64,000 nucleotides of DNA from NCBI GenBank assembly GCA_965366365.1, contig CBDUEV010000008.1:1-64000 (forward strand). The letters run 5' to 3'. The position numbers and the translations under genes are program-made. Under the pieces are notes generated by a model. The model worked only from the letters and a program-made list of their open reading frames with translations. It was not told the DNA's origin and searched no databases. The stretch comes from CBDUEV01 sp965366365 (GTDB taxonomy: Bacteria > Actinomycetota > Acidimicrobiia > Spongiisociales > JAENVV01). Position 1 is the stretch's first letter. Each line of letters begins with the position of its first letter. Positions 39,249 through 47,554 of the stretch are shown one piece after another.

Positions 39249-40225
39249 GTGGGGATCACCCCGACTGCTGTGGCCTTGGCGGTCACCGTGACCTGGCTCC
39301 CCGGGCCGATTCTCAGGGCGTCGATCGCGCCCGGAGTGAGCAGCGCCACGATCTGAATCCCCGCCTCGACGACCACCTCGATCAACCGCCCGGCCTCACG
39401 GGTCTCCGAGACCGTGCCCAACCACCGATTCCGGGCCGAACCAGCCGGTGCATCGAGCCCCGGGAAAACGGTGACCGCCTCCGCCCCGAAGACCACGCGG
39501 GCCGTGTCCCCCACCACGCGCTCGCCGAGGCCCCAGATGTGCACTCCACCGACGTCGACCGAACAGAGGGCGCCGTCGACGAGATTCACCTTCCCCTCGA
39601 AGAGATTGGCGATCCCCACCACTTCGGCGACGGCGGTTCCCGCAGGGAAAGAGAAGACGTCGCCAACGGTTCCCGATTGCACCACACGGCCCCCGATCAC
39701 CACCGCCATCATCTCCCCCAGCACCGCAGCCTCCTGCTGGTGATGGGTGACGATGAGGGCGGTCCGGTCTCCGATTGCTTCGACGATCAGCTCGGCGACC
39801 CCCAATCGATCCTTGGCGTCCAGGGCTGCCAGGGGTTCATCCAGAATCACGTACCTGGCCGGACGAGCGAGGGTTCTCGCCAGGGACAGTCGTTGCCGCT
39901 CGCCTCCACTCAGCGTGGCCGAAGCCTGTTTGAGGACGTTACTGACACCGAGCCGGTCGGCCAGCTGCCGAGCTCGCGAGGCGGACTCGGCGTCCAGCCC
40001 CAGCCCAAGGTTCCAGCCGGCGCTCCCCCGGAAGAGGTAGGGAGTTTGCGGTAGGTAGGTCACGTCCAAGGTGGGTCCGCCCGGGAGCGTTCCGGCCAAC
40101 ATCCGGGCCATGGTCGACTTGCCCGCGCCGTTGGGTCCGAACAGGACGAGTCTGGCCCCCGTGGGGAGGTTCAGTATGGCGTCGACGATGGCGCCGTTGG
40201 CGGGGTGTCGCAGCGCTACCTCCAC
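39245..40225 (-). CDS. tupC: Tungstate-type ABC transporter ATPase
   Basis: The 326-residue protein has Walker A GPNGAGKST, signature LSGGERQRLSLAR, Walker B VILDEPLAALD and the H-loop VTHHQQ, followed by a C-terminal part of about 110 residues resembling the oxyanion-sensing TOBE/MOP domain of ModC and WtpC. It drives oxyanion import with TupB and TupA. GTG 40225 is the start: GGGAG lies 8 nt upstream and it overlaps the permease stop by 10 nt. The much longer open frame upstream runs through the permease gene and is not coding. Confidence 0.86.
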   Translation of the reverse strand: MEVALRHPANGAIVDAILNLPTGARLVLFGPNGAGKSTMARMLAGTLPGGPTLDVTYLPQTPYLFRGSAGWNLGLGLDAESASRARQLADRLGVSNVLKQASATLSGGERQRLSLARTLARPARYVILDEPLAALDAKDRLGVAELIVEAIGDRTALIVTHHQQEAAVLGEMMAVVIGGRVVQSGTVGDVFSFPAGTAVAEVVGIANLFEGKVNLVDGALCSVDVGGVHIWGLGERVVGDTARVVFGAEAVTVFPGLDAPAGSARNRWLGTVSETREAGRLIEVVVEAGIQIVALLTPGAIDALRIGPGSQVTVTAKATAVGVIPT

Positions 40226-40920
40226 GGCGGGGACTCCCTCAGCTGCAGGTAGGTGAGAAGCAGATTGACCGACAGGGCGATCGCCATGAGGACCACTCCA
40301 AACGCCAGCGCCGCGGCAAAGTCCGCCTGGTGGGCTTCGGAGACGATGGCCGTCGTCAAGACGCGTGTTTCGCCCTCGATATTGCCTCCCACGACCAGAA
40401 CCGCCCCCACCTCCGACACGACCCGACCGAACGCCGCCACCACGGCCGCTGCAACACCCGGCCACACGTCTCGCAGGGCCACGACGCCGGCTCGCGGCAA
40501 GGACACTCCGAGGGCCGCCAGCTGTTCCCGAGCCGCCGGCGCCATCGTGCGGACTGCGCCCGCCGTCACGCCTGCCGCAATGGGGATGGCAAGCAAGGTC
40601 TGGGCGACGATCATGGCCGGCACGGTGAACGCCAATTCCAGGCTTCCGAGGGGACCGTCGTCCCAGACGACGAGCAGGATCACGAGACCGGCCAGCACCG
40701 GCGGCATACCCATTCCGGTATTGACGAGGACCAGGCCCCAACGACCGATCGTCGAGCGGACCAAGGCCAGCCAGGTTCCGAGGGGCACACCGATCAACAC
40801 GCCGAAGGCGGTGGCGACGATCGCCACCAGCAGGGTGAGCCAGACCACCTCAGCCATCTCAGCGCCAAACTGACCGATCAGGTCAAGGGCGTCACGAACC
40901 AGTCTGCCCAGGAAGGCCAA
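40216..40920 (-). CDS. tupB: Tungstate-type ABC transporter permease
   Basis: About 234 residues with five to six membrane helices and the permease EAA-like loop (RTMAPAAREQLAALGVSLPRAGVVALRDVWPGVAAAVVAAFGRVVSEVGAV). The C-terminal VVGGNIEGETRVLTTAIV block is typical of TupB. TTG 40920 is chosen since it gives the usual N-terminus and lies 5 nt after the stop of the small upstream gene, which suggests translational coupling; ATG 40857 would remove the first amphipathic part. It is coupled to tupC by a 10-nt overlap. Confidence 0.83.
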   Translation of the reverse strand: MAFLGRLVRDALDLIGQFGAEMAEVVWLTLLVAIVATAFGVLIGVPLGTWLALVRSTIGRWGLVLVNTGMGMPPVLAGLVILLVVWDDGPLGSLELAFTVPAMIVAQTLLAIPIAAGVTAGAVRTMAPAAREQLAALGVSLPRAGVVALRDVWPGVAAAVVAAFGRVVSEVGAVLVVGGNIEGETRVLTTAIVSEAHQADFAAALAFGVVLMAIALSVNLLLTYLQLRESPPWR

Positions 40921-40924
40921 CGAG

Positions 40925-41065
40925 TCACCCGAGTTGGGTGTACCAGAACCAGGCGACGACCGCGGCGATGCCGGCGTACAAGGCGAGCTTGAAGACCTTC
41001 TTTGCCATCCAGTACACCACGAGGATGGTGGCCACGATCCCAACGATGAGCGTCACAGGTTCCAT
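40925..41065 (-). CDS. 46-residue small membrane protein heading the tup operon
   Basis: This short frame encodes 46 residues. Residues 4-20 (VTLIVGIVATILVVYW) and about 27-44 (LALYAGIAAVVAWFWYT) are two hydrophobic helices joined by MAKKVFK, so it should be a hairpin in the inner membrane with its basic loop inside. It starts at ATG 41065, 7 nt after a TAACCT box and without a ribosome binding site. Its TGA lies 4 nt before the permease start. It is probably translated and is an operon member; a role in helping the permease fold or sensing uptake is a guess. No family is recognised. Confidence 0.65.
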   Translation of the reverse strand: MEPVTLIVGIVATILVVYWMAKKVFKLALYAGIAAVVAWFWYTQLG

Positions 41066-41072
41066 CAGCAGC

Positions 41073-41078
41073 AGGTTA
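41073..41078 (-). promoter_or_regulatory. -10 box for the leaderless tup operon
   Basis: TAACCT on the minus strand lies 7 nt from the ATG of the 46-residue membrane protein, with no Shine-Dalgarno sequence. Confidence 0.55.
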
Positions 41079-41108
41079 GCCCGCCAGGGGCCTCGTGGCG
41101 CGGTCCGC

Positions 41109-41747
41109 TCACGAGCGGAGGAGGCTGATGGGGGTGAGTCGAGGTACCACGGCGTCGGCGGCGCTCAGTTCCTCGGGGGTGTGTTCACCGCGCTCCACGG
41201 CGACCACCGTCATGCCTGCAGCCTTGGCGGCCGCCACTCCGGTTGGCGTGTCCTCCACGGCGATACACCGAGCCGGCGGAACTCCGAGCAGCTCGGCAGC
41301 ACGCAGATAGATGTCGGGAGCGGGCTTCGCCGCCGCCACCTCGTCTCCGGAGACCGAGGCCACGAAGAATCCCTCCAATCCCGTGGCCGAGAGGCTCTTC
41401 CCCAAACGGTCGCGTGGAGAGTTCGAGGCGACGGCCATCGCCACCCCGCGTCCCTTGAGTACCTCGAGGGTGTCGATGGCATCCTCGAAGCCCTGGAGTT
41501 TGGCGTCGAACATATCGAACATCACGCTCGTCAACTCGTCCCACAGTTCTTCAGCAGGCGGCAGGGTGAGCCTCTCGGCGAAATGGGCGTAGTCGTCGTG
41601 GTAGGTGGCTCCGGCCAGGGTCGCCCGGTCCTCGTCGGTGATGGTCAGCTCGCCGTAGCGGCGCAGCACCACCTGGAGCGCATCCCAGCCGAGCTTCTCG
41701 GAGTCGACGAGCACGCCGTCACAATCGAAGACGACCGGTCGGGGCAT
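41109..41747 (-). CDS. HAD-superfamily hydrolase, beta-phosphoglucomutase-like
   Basis: The 212-residue protein has HAD motif I FDCDGVLVDSE (nucleophile Asp), motif II VASNSP, the lysine in AAAKPAPDIYL and motif IV VEDTPTGVAAAKAAGM. The helical cap places it among subfamily I phosphatases and phosphoglucomutases; it may dephosphorylate sugar phosphates or other small metabolites. Its ATG overlaps the gatB stop by 1 nt (TGATG), so it is the last gene of the gatCAB operon. Confidence 0.88.
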   Translation of the reverse strand: MPRPVVFDCDGVLVDSEKLGWDALQVVLRRYGELTITDEDRATLAGATYHDDYAHFAERLTLPPAEELWDELTSVMFDMFDAKLQGFEDAIDTLEVLKGRGVAMAVASNSPRDRLGKSLSATGLEGFFVASVSGDEVAAAKPAPDIYLRAAELLGVPPARCIAVEDTPTGVAAAKAAGMTVVAVERGEHTPEELSAADAVVPRLTPISLLRS

Positions 41748-43198
41748 CAGCGTCCGGCGCGTTGTCGGAGTATCTGGGTGACCAGCTTGGGATCGGCCTT
41801 CCCAGAGGTTGCCCGCATGACCTGTCCGACGAAGAAGCCCATCACCTTGTCCTCTCCTTCTGCGAATCTCCGGAACTGGTCGTCGTTGGCGGCGATCACT
41901 TCGTCGACGGCGGCTTCGAGCGCCGTGACGTCGGAGATCTGACTGAGGTCGCGAGCTTCCGCCACGCCGGCAGGTCCACCCTCGCCGGCCATCACGGCGG
42001 TCAGCACTTCTTTGGCCGCCGTGGCCGAGACGGTCCCGTCCACCACCATTCCCGACAGTTCGGCGAGGTGTTCGCCGGTGAGGGGGAGATCAACAGGGTC
42101 GCTGCCTTCACGGCGAAGGTAGGCGGTGACTTCGCCGGTCAACCAGTTGGCGACCACTTTCGGGGCGGCCTGCATGCCGACCGCCGCGTCGAACAGACTG
42201 CAGAATTCCGGCGGACCGCTCGCCAGAGTGGCAGCGTTGTCAGCGTCTACTCCGAGCTCCTCATAGCGCGCCTTGCGGGCAGCTGGCAGTTCCGGAAGAG
42301 TTGCCAGGATCTGCTCACGCCACGCCTCGTCGACCACGATCGGGAGGAGATCCGGCTCGGGGAAATAGCGGTAGTCGGAGCTCCCCTCCTTGGCTCTCAT
42401 CGACTGGGTGATCCCGGCAGCCTCGTCCCAATGACGGGTTTCCTGCACGACGACACCCCCACTATCGAGCAGTTCGCTCTGTCGACGGATCTCATGATCG
42501 ACAGCCCGCTCCAGCGAACGAAACGAGTTCATGTTCTTGATCTCGACCTTGGTACCGAACGGTTGTTCAGGTCCCGGACGAATCGAGATATTCGCGTCGA
42601 ACCTGATGCTGCCCTCTTCGAGCCGGGCGTCGGAAACACCCAGCGACGCCACCAGGGTCCGCAGCGTCTGAGCGTAGGCGCGGGCCTGGGCTGCGGTGCG
42701 AATGTCGGCTTCGCTGACGACCTCCACCAACGGAACTCCCGAACGGTTGAAATCCATCCGAGTCGACTCAGCAGAATGGATTCGGCCGCCGCCCCCCACA
42801 TGGATGCTCTTGCCGGTGTCTTCTTCCATGTGGGCTCGATTGATACGGATTCGGGAGGTCACTCCGTCCACCTCGACGTCGAGGAAGCCGTCGTGGCATA
42901 CCGGAACGTCGAACTGGGAGATCTGGTAGTTCTTCGGCTGGTCGGCGTAGAAATAGTTCTTGCGATGGAACTGCGACCGCTCCGAGATCTCGCAATTCAA
43001 GGCCAGCCCGATCTTCGTGATCCACTCGATCGCCCGTCGATTGGGGACGGGCAACGCACCGGGGAGCCCGAGGCACACGGGGCACACGTTTGTGTTGGGT
43101 TCGGACTCGAAATCGACCCGGCACCCGCAGAACATCTTCGAGCTGGTCATCAGTTCGACATGGACCTCGATCCCGATGACGGCTTCCCAGGTACTCAT
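41747..43198 (-). CDS. gatB: Asp-tRNA(Asn)/Glu-tRNA(Gln) amidotransferase subunit B
   Basis: The 483-residue subunit starts WEAVIGIEVHVEL, has the zinc-type cysteine pattern FCGC...CPVCLGLPG, KNYFYADQPKNYQISQF and MRAKEGSSDYRYFPEPDL, and ends with the YqeY-like tail domain. It binds the mischarged tRNA and activates the glutamate with ATP, using ammonia from GatA. It overlaps gatA upstream and the HAD gene downstream by 1 nt each. Confidence 0.97.
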   Translation of the reverse strand: MSTWEAVIGIEVHVELMTSSKMFCGCRVDFESEPNTNVCPVCLGLPGALPVPNRRAIEWITKIGLALNCEISERSQFHRKNYFYADQPKNYQISQFDVPVCHDGFLDVEVDGVTSRIRINRAHMEEDTGKSIHVGGGGRIHSAESTRMDFNRSGVPLVEVVSEADIRTAAQARAYAQTLRTLVASLGVSDARLEEGSIRFDANISIRPGPEQPFGTKVEIKNMNSFRSLERAVDHEIRRQSELLDSGGVVVQETRHWDEAAGITQSMRAKEGSSDYRYFPEPDLLPIVVDEAWREQILATLPELPAARKARYEELGVDADNAATLASGPPEFCSLFDAAVGMQAAPKVVANWLTGEVTAYLRREGSDPVDLPLTGEHLAELSGMVVDGTVSATAAKEVLTAVMAGEGGPAGVAEARDLSQISDVTALEAAVDEVIAANDDQFRRFAEGEDKVMGFFVGQVMRATSGKADPKLVTQILRQRAGR

Positions 43199-44664
43199 CA
43201 GACCAGCTCCGCCAGCGAGGGGTGACCGACAGGATCGGCGACGTCTTCGACGGCCTGAGCCACACGGAAGAGAACCGCTTCTCCCAGCGAGGGCGCCATG
43301 ATCTGGAAGCCGATGGGCAGCCCGTGAGCGTCGAGCCCGACCGGCACGGAGACCGCCGGGTCGCCTGTCAGGTTCGAGGGAATGGTGCAGACATCACTCA
43401 TGTACATCGACAGGGGGTCCTGCGTCTTGGCTCCGAACTCGAAGGCGGTGGTCGGCGCCGTCGGCGAAACGAGGACATCGGCCTTCTCGTAGGCCGCGCC
43501 GAACTCCCTGATCGTGATCGTGCGAACTCGCTGCGCCTGCCCGTAGAAGGCGTCGTAGTAGCCGGCCGACAATGCATAGGTTCCGAGCAGAATCCGCCTC
43601 GTCACCTCCGGCCCAAAGCCCTCCGCCCGGGTCCTGGACATCATGTCCTCGACGGTGTCGCCCTCCACCCGCAGCCCATATCGAACGCCGTCGAAGCGCG
43701 CCAGGTTGGCGGAACATTCGGCCGGAGCGATCAGGTAGTAGGCGCTCAGCGACATCGCCGTGGACGGAATCGATACCTCCACGATCTCCGCTCCGGAGTC
43801 GGACAGCCGATCGAGGGTGCGCCGGAAGGCCGCCAGGACGTCCGGATCGATTCCCGCCTCCGACAGCTCGGTCACGACGCCGATCCGCAGCCCGGCCACG
43901 CCGGCATGAAGCTCAGACATGAAATCGGGAAGCGCCTCAGGGATAGAAGTGGCGTCGCGCGGGTCGTGGCCTGCGATGGCGCCGAGCACGGTGGCGGCGT
44001 CCTCGACGGTCCGGGTGAAGGGGCCGATCTGATCCAGTGACGAGGCGAAGGCAATGAGGCCGTAGCGCGAGACGAGGCCGTAGGTGGGTTTCATGCCCAC
44101 GAGGCCACAGAACGCCGCCGGCTGGCGAATCGATCCGCCCGTGTCGGAACCGAGCGACCCCAGGGCCGAGCCGATGGCGACGGCAGCCGCCGAGCCGCCC
44201 GACGATCCTCCCGGCACCCTTGTTGGATCCCAGGGGTTGCGGGTGGGTCCGTATGCCGAGTTCTCCGTCGAGCTTCCCATGGCGAACTCGTCGAGGTTGG
44301 TTTTGCCGACGGGCACGCTGCCCGCCTGGCGAAGTCTGGCCACCACCGTGGCGTCGTAGGGAGGCACGTATCCGTCGAGGATCTTGGAGGAGGCCGTCGT
44401 GGGGATTCCCGCCGTCGACATGTTGTCTTTCAGAGCCATGGGGATGCCGAGCATCCGGCCCGACTCACCCGCGGCCAGCCTGGCGTCGGCGGTCCGGGCG
44501 GCAGCGCGCGCCCCTTCGTGATCGATGGTGAGATAGGCGTGGAGGCTCGCCTCGCTCAGCGAGGCTCGCTCCAGGACAGCCTCGAGAAGCTCGCTGGCGC
44601 TCAGGGTCTTGGCCGCCAGCGCGTCGGCGGCCTGCGTGATCGTGAAGTCGGAAGGATTCGTCAC
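43198..44664 (-). CDS. gatA: Asp-tRNA(Asn)/Glu-tRNA(Gln) amidotransferase subunit A
   Basis: The 488-residue amidase-signature enzyme has the catalytic lysine in MALKDNMS and the serine cluster GGSSGGSAAAVA with GSDTGGSIRQPAAFCG (Ser-cisSer-Lys triad). It releases ammonia from glutamine for the amidation on GatB. The ATG overlaps the gatC stop by 4 nt (44661-44664). With gltX and tRNA-Gln in this window it supports the indirect route to Gln-tRNA. Confidence 0.97.
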   Translation of the reverse strand: MTNPSDFTITQAADALAAKTLSASELLEAVLERASLSEASLHAYLTIDHEGARAAARTADARLAAGESGRMLGIPMALKDNMSTAGIPTTASSKILDGYVPPYDATVVARLRQAGSVPVGKTNLDEFAMGSSTENSAYGPTRNPWDPTRVPGGSSGGSAAAVAIGSALGSLGSDTGGSIRQPAAFCGLVGMKPTYGLVSRYGLIAFASSLDQIGPFTRTVEDAATVLGAIAGHDPRDATSIPEALPDFMSELHAGVAGLRIGVVTELSEAGIDPDVLAAFRRTLDRLSDSGAEIVEVSIPSTAMSLSAYYLIAPAECSANLARFDGVRYGLRVEGDTVEDMMSRTRAEGFGPEVTRRILLGTYALSAGYYDAFYGQAQRVRTITIREFGAAYEKADVLVSPTAPTTAFEFGAKTQDPLSMYMSDVCTIPSNLTGDPAVSVPVGLDAHGLPIGFQIMAPSLGEAVLFRVAQAVEDVADPVGHPSLAELV

Positions 44665-44951
44665 TCGGTCTCCAGGGCAGGAGGGATGACGAAATAGCCC
44701 TCCTCGGCCTCGGGCGCCTGCGAGAGAACCAGATCTCGATCGAGTGATTCGGTGACGACGTCCTCTCTGAACGCGTTGACCAGCGGGAGAGGATGAGCTG
44801 TCGGCACCTCGCCTTCGGTGTCGACCGCTTGAATCTGCGCGGCGTGATCCAGGATCACTCCGAGCTGCTCTCGGTAGTGGGCCAGGTCATCAGGGGTCAA
44901 GGCCAGCCGGGCCAGGCGTGCCACGTGAGCGATATCGATGTCGATCGGCAT
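44661..44951 (-). CDS. gatC: Asp-tRNA(Asn)/Glu-tRNA(Gln) amidotransferase subunit C
   Basis: The 96-residue subunit has the conserved IDIAHVARLARLALTPDDLAHY start and a C-terminal VSQAPEAEEGYFVIPPALE type end; it wraps GatA and GatB together. It is the first gene of gatC-gatA-gatB-HAD. A TACACT box 7 nt upstream of the ATG and no ribosome binding site suggest a leaderless mRNA. Confidence 0.95.
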   Translation of the reverse strand: MPIDIDIAHVARLARLALTPDDLAHYREQLGVILDHAAQIQAVDTEGEVPTAHPLPLVNAFREDVVTESLDRDLVLSQAPEAEEGYFVIPPALETE

Positions 44952-44958
44952 GACGGCA

Positions 44959-44964
44959 AGTGTA
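44959..44964 (-). promoter_or_regulatory. -10 box for the leaderless gatCAB operon
   Basis: TACACT on the minus strand ends 7 nt before the gatC ATG. The 113-bp gap to the arsenate reductase stop holds nothing else that I can identify. Confidence 0.6.
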
Positions 44965-45064
44965 GGTCAGAGCAACCTGCTTTCGGTCCTCGGCCGATCC
45001 GCCCCGTCCAGCGATCCCGCGGTCCACAAGGTGGCTGCGCGATCAAGCTGGCGGAACACACGAC

Positions 45065-45622
45065 CTAGAGGAGACCCATCTCCTCGAGCAGTCCACGCAC
45101 CCGCTGCTCGATTTCGTCCCTCACCGTGCGCACCATGTCGATGCTTCCGCCATGGGGATCCGTCAGATCCCAGTCGAGATAGCGTTTTCCGGGAAAGAAC
45201 GGACAGGCATCCCCACAGCCCATGGTCACCACCACATCGGACGCTTCGACGATCTCGTCGGTGAACGGCTTCGGGAACTCGCCGGAAATGTCGATCCCGA
45301 TTTCTGCCATTGCCGCAACGGCCACCGGGTTGACGGCTGCTCCCGGTCCGGAACCACCCGAGAACACCAGGGCGCGCTCCCCTGCCAGGTGGCGTGCCCA
45401 ACCGGCCGACATCTGAGATCGTCCGGCATTGTGGACGCACACGAAGATCATCGAGGGCAGGGTCCCGGTGTTCTGGTCCAGCCGTTCCAGGGCACGGAGT
45501 CGGTCACCCAGAAACTCCTCCACTTGTTCTTCGGTGTAGTCGGCCTGCAGCGGCTCGAGCAGGGCGACCGTGTCGTTGCGAAGTTCGGCCAGGGCGGCAT
45601 CGGAGAGAGGGGTACTGCGCAC
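45065..45622 (-). CDS. arsC: Arsenate reductase / arsenate-mycothiol transferase-like (LMW-PTP fold)
   Basis: The 185-residue protein has an N-terminal three-helix domain (residues 8-50, DTVALLEPLQADYTEEQVEEFL) as in corynebacterial and mycobacterial ArsC enzymes, then a low-molecular-weight phosphatase domain with the P-loop C62-VHNAG-R68-S and a GEFPKPFTDEIV / VTMGCGDACPFFPG segment. Such enzymes reduce arsenate with mycothiol and mycoredoxin; use of mycothiol is inferred. It stands alone, without an arsenite pump nearby, between gatC and the divergent GH57 gene. Confidence 0.88.
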   Translation of the reverse strand: MRSTPLSDAALAELRNDTVALLEPLQADYTEEQVEEFLGDRLRALERLDQNTGTLPSMIFVCVHNAGRSQMSAGWARHLAGERALVFSGGSGPGAAVNPVAVAAMAEIGIDISGEFPKPFTDEIVEASDVVVTMGCGDACPFFPGKRYLDWDLTDPHGGSIDMVRTVRDEIEQRVRGLLEEMGLL

Positions 45623-45712
45623 AGAGTCAGGCTACCGCATCAAGGGTACGACAAGAACCAGCCGCTAGCGTGGAGAGCGTCCAGACCCTCCGGAAGACGC
45701 CCAGATATCGCC

Positions 45713-47554
45713 ATGAAGATCGTTCTCGCGCTTCATCATCACCAACCGATCGGCAATTTCGACGCTGTGGTCGAAGCGGCGTGCGACGACGCCTACCTGC
45801 CTTTCCTCGACGTCTTGACCGGGTTCCCGGAGCTTCGCATCAACGTGCACTATTCGGGTGCCTTGTTGGAGTGGCTCACTACCCATCGACCGGACGTCGT
45901 GGACGCTCTGCGGGAGGCGGGCCCGAATCTCGAGTGGATGGGCGGCGGTTTCTACGACCCGATCCTGGCGGCCATTCCCGAAAACGATCGCCTCGATCAG
46001 CTGAGGAGACATCAGGATCATCTGGCCGAACACTTCGGCGTCAGCCCTGACGGCGTGTGGATCGCAGAACGCGTCTGGGAACCGTCGTTGGCCGGCACGC
46101 TGAACCGCGCCGGATTCGAGTACACCGTCGTCGACGACTCGGCGTTCGCCTCCACCGGGCACGACCTCGCCCACCTCAGTGGGCCGTACGTCGTCGATTT
46201 CACCGGCCGTCCGCTTGCCATCTTCCCGATCTCGGAGTCCCTGCGCTTCGCCATTCCGGGCAACTCCGTGGACGACGTCATGGAAATGCTGCGACGTATG
46301 CACGACGATGCTCCTGATCGGCTGGTGGTCTTCGGAGACGACGGCGAGAAGTTCGGCCATTGGGCCGGGACGGGTGACCGACTCTATGAAGGCGGATGGT
46401 TGGCGTCGTTCTTCGAGGCGCTGATCGAGGCCGACTGGCTGGAGGTGACGACCTTCGAGTCGGTCCTGGCGGCCACCGACGATTCTTTGCCGCACGTCGC
46501 CCTGCCGCCAGCCTCGTACGGGGAGATGTCGAGCTGGTCAGGCGGCTACTTTCCGAACTTCGTCGATCGCTACCCCTCGGTGCAGGTACTCCACCGCAAG
46601 ATGTTGCGACTTTCGCGCCATCTTCGACGTGCCTCCAGCGAGTCCCGCACGGGCTTGCTCAGATCCCAATGCAACTGCGCCTGGTGGCATGGCGGTTTTG
46701 GCGGGGTCTACCTCCCCCACCTGCGGAGCGCACTCCATGAGCAGATGATCGCCGCCCGGGTGACCCACGATCAAGACCAGCACCGAGGACGGGGGTGGTC
46801 GGAGCTCGAGACCCTCGACTGGGACGCCGATTGGGCAGACGAACTTCACGTCGAATTGCCCGATCAATCCTGGGTGCTCGACCCGCGCGACGGTGGAAGC
46901 CTTCACTACTACGACGACAAGCCGGGCGGCTGGGCCGTTTCCGACGTCATGAGCCGAGTGTCTGAGCCATACCATCCCCGGAACACCGTCACCGACCACT
47001 TTCCTCATCGGTGGCTGGCGGATCGTCATCTGTCCGGCGAGCCGTCCGTCCACGAGCTGGCCGCTTCGGGCAATGAGCCGCCGCCGTGGCGGTTCGAAGT
47101 GATCGAGGCATCAGCGACGCGCGGCTCGGCCCAGGTCAGGCTCAGGGACGAACAGAGCCGCGTCAGCAAGGTCATCACTGCCACCGACCGTCGACTCCAT
47201 CTCGACTACGTCCTGGACGGGGCCTCTTCCGGCCGATTCGGTCCACGGCTTCCCATCTCGGTCTGGGAGGGCGCCGCGGAGCTCCGGGTAGACGGAGGTG
47301 ACTGGACGAATCTGGACGAGGTCGGATCCTTCCTCGGGCACCGATTCCGATTCCGGCACCAGGGACGAGGCTTGGAAGTCGTCATCTCACTGCCGGTCCC
47401 CGGTGAGCTGTTCACGATCCCGATCCGAACCCTCTCCCAAGACGAAAACGGCGAGGCTGTCGAGATCCTCCAGGGCGTCGAGCTCTGGCCGCACTTCAAC
47501 ACCTCAGGAACCGGCCACTACACCTTGACGATCGAGATTGGAGACGCTCGATGA
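45713..47554 (+). CDS. Glycoside hydrolase family 57 alpha-glucan enzyme
   Basis: The 613-residue protein begins with the GH57 motif MKIVLALHHHQPIGNF and has the nucleophile E119 in WIAERVWEP and the acid/base D in VFGDDGEKFGHW (about 209). The central and C-terminal beta domains match 4-alpha-glucanotransferase/alpha-amylase members with a DUF1926-like end. It would cut or transfer alpha-1,4-glucans. It overlaps the glycogen synthase gene by 4 nt, so both act in glycogen metabolism. The frame upstream of 45713 overlaps arsC and is not coding. Confidence 0.88.
   Translation: MKIVLALHHHQPIGNFDAVVEAACDDAYLPFLDVLTGFPELRINVHYSGALLEWLTTHRPDVVDALREAGPNLEWMGGGFYDPILAAIPENDRLDQLRRHQDHLAEHFGVSPDGVWIAERVWEPSLAGTLNRAGFEYTVVDDSAFASTGHDLAHLSGPYVVDFTGRPLAIFPISESLRFAIPGNSVDDVMEMLRRMHDDAPDRLVVFGDDGEKFGHWAGTGDRLYEGGWLASFFEALIEADWLEVTTFESVLAATDDSLPHVALPPASYGEMSSWSGGYFPNFVDRYPSVQVLHRKMLRLSRHLRRASSESRTGLLRSQCNCAWWHGGFGGVYLPHLRSALHEQMIAARVTHDQDQHRGRGWSELETLDWDADWADELHVELPDQSWVLDPRDGGSLHYYDDKPGGWAVSDVMSRVSEPYHPRNTVTDHFPHRWLADRHLSGEPSVHELAASGNEPPPWRFEVIEASATRGSAQVRLRDEQSRVSKVITATDRRLHLDYVLDGASSGRFGPRLPISVWEGAAELRVDGGDWTNLDEVGSFLGHRFRFRHQGRGLEVVISLPVPGELFTIPIRTLSQDENGEAVEILQGVELWPHFNTSGTGHYTLTIEIGDAR

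Noticed and set aside
40226..40741. Upstream extension of the tupC frame
   Set aside because: It lies inside the permease gene in another frame; the ATPase starts at GTG 40225 with a good ribosome site.
45152..45712. Upstream extension of the GH57 gene
   Set aside because: It overlaps the convincing arsC gene on the other strand; the GH57 family starts at the ATG at 45713.
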